Virus record (IMG/VR): IMGVR_UViG_3300017727_000091
Coordinates: 1 to 30,385 of that record
Reading direction: 5' to 3' (one strand)
Length of the DNA stretch: 30,385 nt
Source of the DNA: a virus
Below are positions 27,787 through 30,385 of this stretch, in pieces; the stretch's first letter is position 1, and every line of letters begins with the position of its first letter. A model generated the notes under the pieces. It worked only from the letters and a program-made list of their open reading frames with translations. It was not told where the DNA came from and searched no databases. The translations under genes and the position numbers were made by a program.

Positions 27787-27929
27787 ATATTTAGTATAGC
27801 ACTCATCGGCAATCTGTTAGTGGCTATCAGAAATACACTAACTTTTATTTTTTTTATATAAAATACTAATGTTTACTGTTTACAGTAAATTTTTGCGCAC
27901 ATGGGTAAGTTAGGAGATTGGAATCTTGT
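27787..27929. promoter_or_regulatory. Region between the moron and the protease gene
   Basis: Holds the minus-strand TATACT box (27793-27798), an AT-rich stretch, and TTTACTG-TTTA-CAGTAAA (about 27871-27888), an inverted repeat followed by TTTTT that could be an operator or weak terminator. AGGAG (27912-27916) precedes the protease start. Confidence 0.4.
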
Positions 27930-29378
27930 ATGTCTGATGAGTATAAAAAAATTGATGTAGAGTTCAGCAAAGCTGAAGGGGAAGAGGGTAAAGTCAAAGC
28001 AGTTTTTTCTGTTTTTAACGATGTTGATAGTGATGGCGATGTAGTATTGCCAACATCAATCAAGTCTGGTTTTGATCCCAACAATGAAGAAGTACCAATG
28101 GTCTGGGCGCACCAGTGGGATAAACCAATTGGCAGAGGTAAAATTGTCAAAGATGGTGAAAAAGCAGTTTTTGATGGTGAGTTTTTTATGGACACTGATA
28201 GTGGATCCGAGGCTTACAAACTTGTCAAGAATATGGGAAATTTGCAACAATGGTCTTTTGGTTTTAGAGTAGATGACTCTGAGTATGGAAAATTTAAAAA
28301 AGCAGATCAAGACGATGAACAAGAAGTTCGTTATCTCAAAAGTTTATCAGTATATGAGGTTAGTCCAGTTTTGGTTGGAGCTAACCAAGATACATTCACT
28401 ATGGCAATCAAGACACAAAAAACTGATACTGATGAAAAGAGTGTTCTTACATCAGATGATTTTCAAAGTGCAGAACAAGATCCAAAGGCAGAAGAAGAAA
28501 AAGTTGCCTTAGCAAACGATATGTTTGACAATCCAAAAGAAGCTGAAATGAGAGCTTTGGAATTAGGTTGTTCAGGATTTCATACACATGAAAGTGACGG
28601 AAAGCAAGTTTTCATGCCTTGTGCCACACATGATTCATATGAATCACAGATCAAGAAAAGCAATACTTCGATAGCTTATCTAAGTGAAATTGCTGTAAAT
28701 ATAAAAGAAGTTTTAAAATCTATCCCTACTGACCAAGAAACAATTGATCGTCTAAAGCAGATCAATATCGCAATTCGTGGTCTAAATAGTAGTGATGATG
28801 AAGTTTCAGAGAAAAGCGCCAGCGTGCAAGGCAAAAAGCGATTTTCTGATGAGGTAAAAGATGTGCTTGCTGCATTGAATAACCTAGTCGCAAGAGTTCA
28901 AGCTATAGGTGAACTCAGACAAAAGAATGGTAGGAAGTTGGGGGTTTCAGCAACAGAAGCTCTCAGAACAGTTCAAGAAAGTGTCTCTGATGCTTTTGAT
29001 GAACTAGATAAATTCGTAGAAGAATTTGGAAGTGAGGGCGCATTGGAAGTTGAAACACAAGAAGTGCCAACTGAGACTGAAGTACCAGTCGCAGAAACCG
29101 AAACTGAAGTATCAGAACCAGAAGTTGAATTATCTGATCCTGAAGCAGTAACAGAGGAAGTTGTAGACGCGCAAGCTGAAACAATGACTGAAGATCCTGC
29201 TGATGAACCAGAAATCGATACTGGCGATGAGAGACAAGTTGAGGATCCTGTTGATCAGGTAGAAACAGTAGAAGTTGATACTGAGTTAGACAATCTCTGG
29301 CTTGAAAGCCAAGAGATCCTAGCAGAAATCACAGTAGTTGATACTGAAATAGAAGAAGAAGTAGAAGTAGATATTTAG
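27930..29378 (+). CDS. HK97-type prohead protease with long acidic tail
   Basis: A 482-residue protein from ATG 27930 (AGGAG lies 13 nt upstream, farther than usual; a TTG at 27918 is an alternative). Residues about 5-160 are a caudoviral prohead serine protease: VFNDVDSDGDVV, His61 in VWAHQWDKPIG, Ser109 in QQWSFGF, and VYEVSPVLVGAN (141-152). A Cys/His segment follows (C214, H218, H220, C231, H234; ELGCSGFHTH ... MPCATH), then about 240 residues of helical and extremely acidic sequence. The tail probably acts as a scaffold for the prohead and is removed by the protease itself. Confidence 0.88.
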   Translation: MSDEYKKIDVEFSKAEGEEGKVKAVFSVFNDVDSDGDVVLPTSIKSGFDPNNEEVPMVWAHQWDKPIGRGKIVKDGEKAVFDGEFFMDTDSGSEAYKLVKNMGNLQQWSFGFRVDDSEYGKFKKADQDDEQEVRYLKSLSVYEVSPVLVGANQDTFTMAIKTQKTDTDEKSVLTSDDFQSAEQDPKAEEEKVALANDMFDNPKEAEMRALELGCSGFHTHESDGKQVFMPCATHDSYESQIKKSNTSIAYLSEIAVNIKEVLKSIPTDQETIDRLKQINIAIRGLNSSDDEVSEKSASVQGKKRFSDEVKDVLAALNNLVARVQAIGELRQKNGRKLGVSATEALRTVQESVSDAFDELDKFVEEFGSEGALEVETQEVPTETEVPVAETETEVSEPEVELSDPEAVTEEVVDAQAETMTEDPADEPEIDTGDERQVEDPVDQVETVEVDTELDNLWLESQEILAEITVVDTEIEEEVEVDI

Positions 29379-29387
29379 GAGATATAT

Positions 29388-30385
29388 ATGAGTAACGAAA
29401 TTTCAAAAATTCGTGAGAACATAGCTAAAGAGTCTGCCGATTTAAAAGGACTTTTTGAGACAATTGAGTCACAAGAAGGACCTTCTACTGCTGAGCAAAA
29501 AAATGCAGTTATCTCTAATAACGAGAAACTAGCATCTTTAAGAGATGATCTTAAAGTCGCAGAAGCAAAAAGCAAGTTAGATTTATCTGACAGTGCAGTA
29601 GCAAGCATCCCTAACCCATCAGAAGAACCAGCTAAAGTTGGATCCTTTGGTGCAGAGGTGTTAAAATCAGCAGCCTACAAAGGCTATACTGAAAATGGTG
29701 CTAAGAATATTCAAAGCACAATTCCTTTTGAAGTTAAGACAAACTTAACTACAACTGGATATCCACCAGAGTCTTTAAGACAACCTGGAATATTGGAAAC
29801 AGCTCTTCGTGATCCTAATGCAGTTATTAGTTTGTTTGATCAAATTCAAACAGATCAAAACGCTTTCGTTTATTTGGAAGAAACAACTTTCACAAACAAC
29901 GCAGCTGAAGCCGCAGAGGCAGCAGCAGTTGGTGAAGGTGCATTAGCATTTACCGAGAACACAGCAACAATCTCAAAACTTGGTGTTAACATACCTGTTA
30001 CAGACGAGTTAATGCAAGATGTTTCTGGCTTAGAGGGATATTTGAACTCTAGACTACAAACAATGATGAGATTAAGGTTAGACGGCCAGTTAATCGCTGG
30101 TAATGGTACTTCACCAAACCTTGAAGGTCTATTAGACGCAGGAAAATCCTCAGTTGGATCAACTGCTTATGGATCATACTCAGGTGGTTTGGGAAGAATC
30201 GGAGCTATCTATGGAGCGATCACTGACATTCGTGTCAACGCTTTCACAGAGCCAGATGCCATCGTTATCCATCCAAATGATTGGGCGCAAATCGTCCTTC
30301 AACTAGATGATGACTTTGCTGGTGATGCTACAGCAGGATATGCAGCTAAATCACCTGTATTTATGAGTGCAGGCGGATTTGGTGG
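29388..30385 (+). CDS. Major capsid protein, HK97 fold (partial)
   Basis: Starts MSNEISKIRENIAKESADLK after a strong AGGAG site; about 332 codons lie in the window and the 3' end is missing. The N-terminal 75 residues are a charged helical delta-like domain, probably removed by the protease. The body reads as HK97-type capsid: FTNNAAEAAEAAAVGEGALA, KLGVNIPVTDELMQDV, LRLDGQLIAGNGTSPNLEGL, and DAIVIHPNDWAQI. Directly follows the protease gene. Confidence 0.92.
   Translation, partial: MSNEISKIRENIAKESADLKGLFETIESQEGPSTAEQKNAVISNNEKLASLRDDLKVAEAKSKLDLSDSAVASIPNPSEEPAKVGSFGAEVLKSAAYKGYTENGAKNIQSTIPFEVKTNLTTTGYPPESLRQPGILETALRDPNAVISLFDQIQTDQNAFVYLEETTFTNNAAEAAEAAAVGEGALAFTENTATISKLGVNIPVTDELMQDVSGLEGYLNSRLQTMMRLRLDGQLIAGNGTSPNLEGLLDAGKSSVGSTAYGSYSGGLGRIGAIYGAITDIRVNAFTEPDAIVIHPNDWAQIVLQLDDDFAGDATAGYAAKSPVFMSAGGFG

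Noticed and set aside
1-30385. Integrated prophage with attachment sites
   Set aside because: No integrase, no tRNA gene and no long terminal direct repeat is visible; the LexA-type box alone is not enough to infer lysogeny.

Overview
The window is an AT-rich piece (roughly one third G+C by eye) of a tailed double-stranded DNA phage or prophage genome with an HK97-type head module. Recognisable phage genes are a terminase small subunit candidate (15452-15961), terminase large subunit (23468-24724), portal (24725-27358), prohead protease (27930-29378) and a major capsid protein cut off by the window end (29388 onward). No integrase, tRNA or rRNA gene was seen. The host is uncertain. Several genes have a -10 box only 6-9 nt before the start codon and no Shine-Dalgarno sequence, which suggests leaderless mRNAs, and there is a GAAC-N4-GTTC box of the Gram-positive/actinobacterial LexA type. 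With the low G+C, a low-GC (perhaps marine) actinobacterial host is my best guess; this is inference.

Layout. (1) 199-3667, plus strand: four overlapping beta-class DNA methyltransferase genes followed by a probable PD-(D/E)XK nuclease gene. (2) 3.7-14.3 kb: an accessory region of about 23 small, mostly unrecognised genes, nearly all on the minus strand, in self-contained units with their own promoter and terminator. Eight intergenic gaps in this region carry copies of one conserved repeat of about 54 bp, all in the same orientation, usually as a tandem pair. Promoters of these units share an AGTAATA element at the predicted transcript 5' end. (3) 14.3-16.1 kb: a structured non-coding stretch, two tiny genes and the terminase small subunit candidate. 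(4) 16144-20377: five more methyltransferase genes (two MT-A70 type, two beta-class, one C5-cytosine type). The last contains a long second open frame that also looks protein-like. (5) 20.4-22.3 kb: a regulatory region with a LexA-type box, palindromes and a pentamer repeat, several small genes and a thioredoxin. (6) 22.3-30.4 kb: a DNA-binding protein fused to what looks like an inactivated methyltransferase, then terminase, an oversized portal, protease with a long acidic tail, and capsid.

How it may work together. Nine methyltransferases with intact-looking motifs of four motif types suggest the phage modifies its DNA heavily, most plausibly to evade host restriction; the nuclease in the first block may act against unmodified DNA. 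GATC is strikingly frequent in parts of the accessory region. The repeat-bounded units look like a set of exchangeable 'moron' cassettes. The most unusual items are this cassette array, the dual-frame region inside the cytosine methyltransferase gene, and the degenerate methyltransferase immediately before the large terminase gene.
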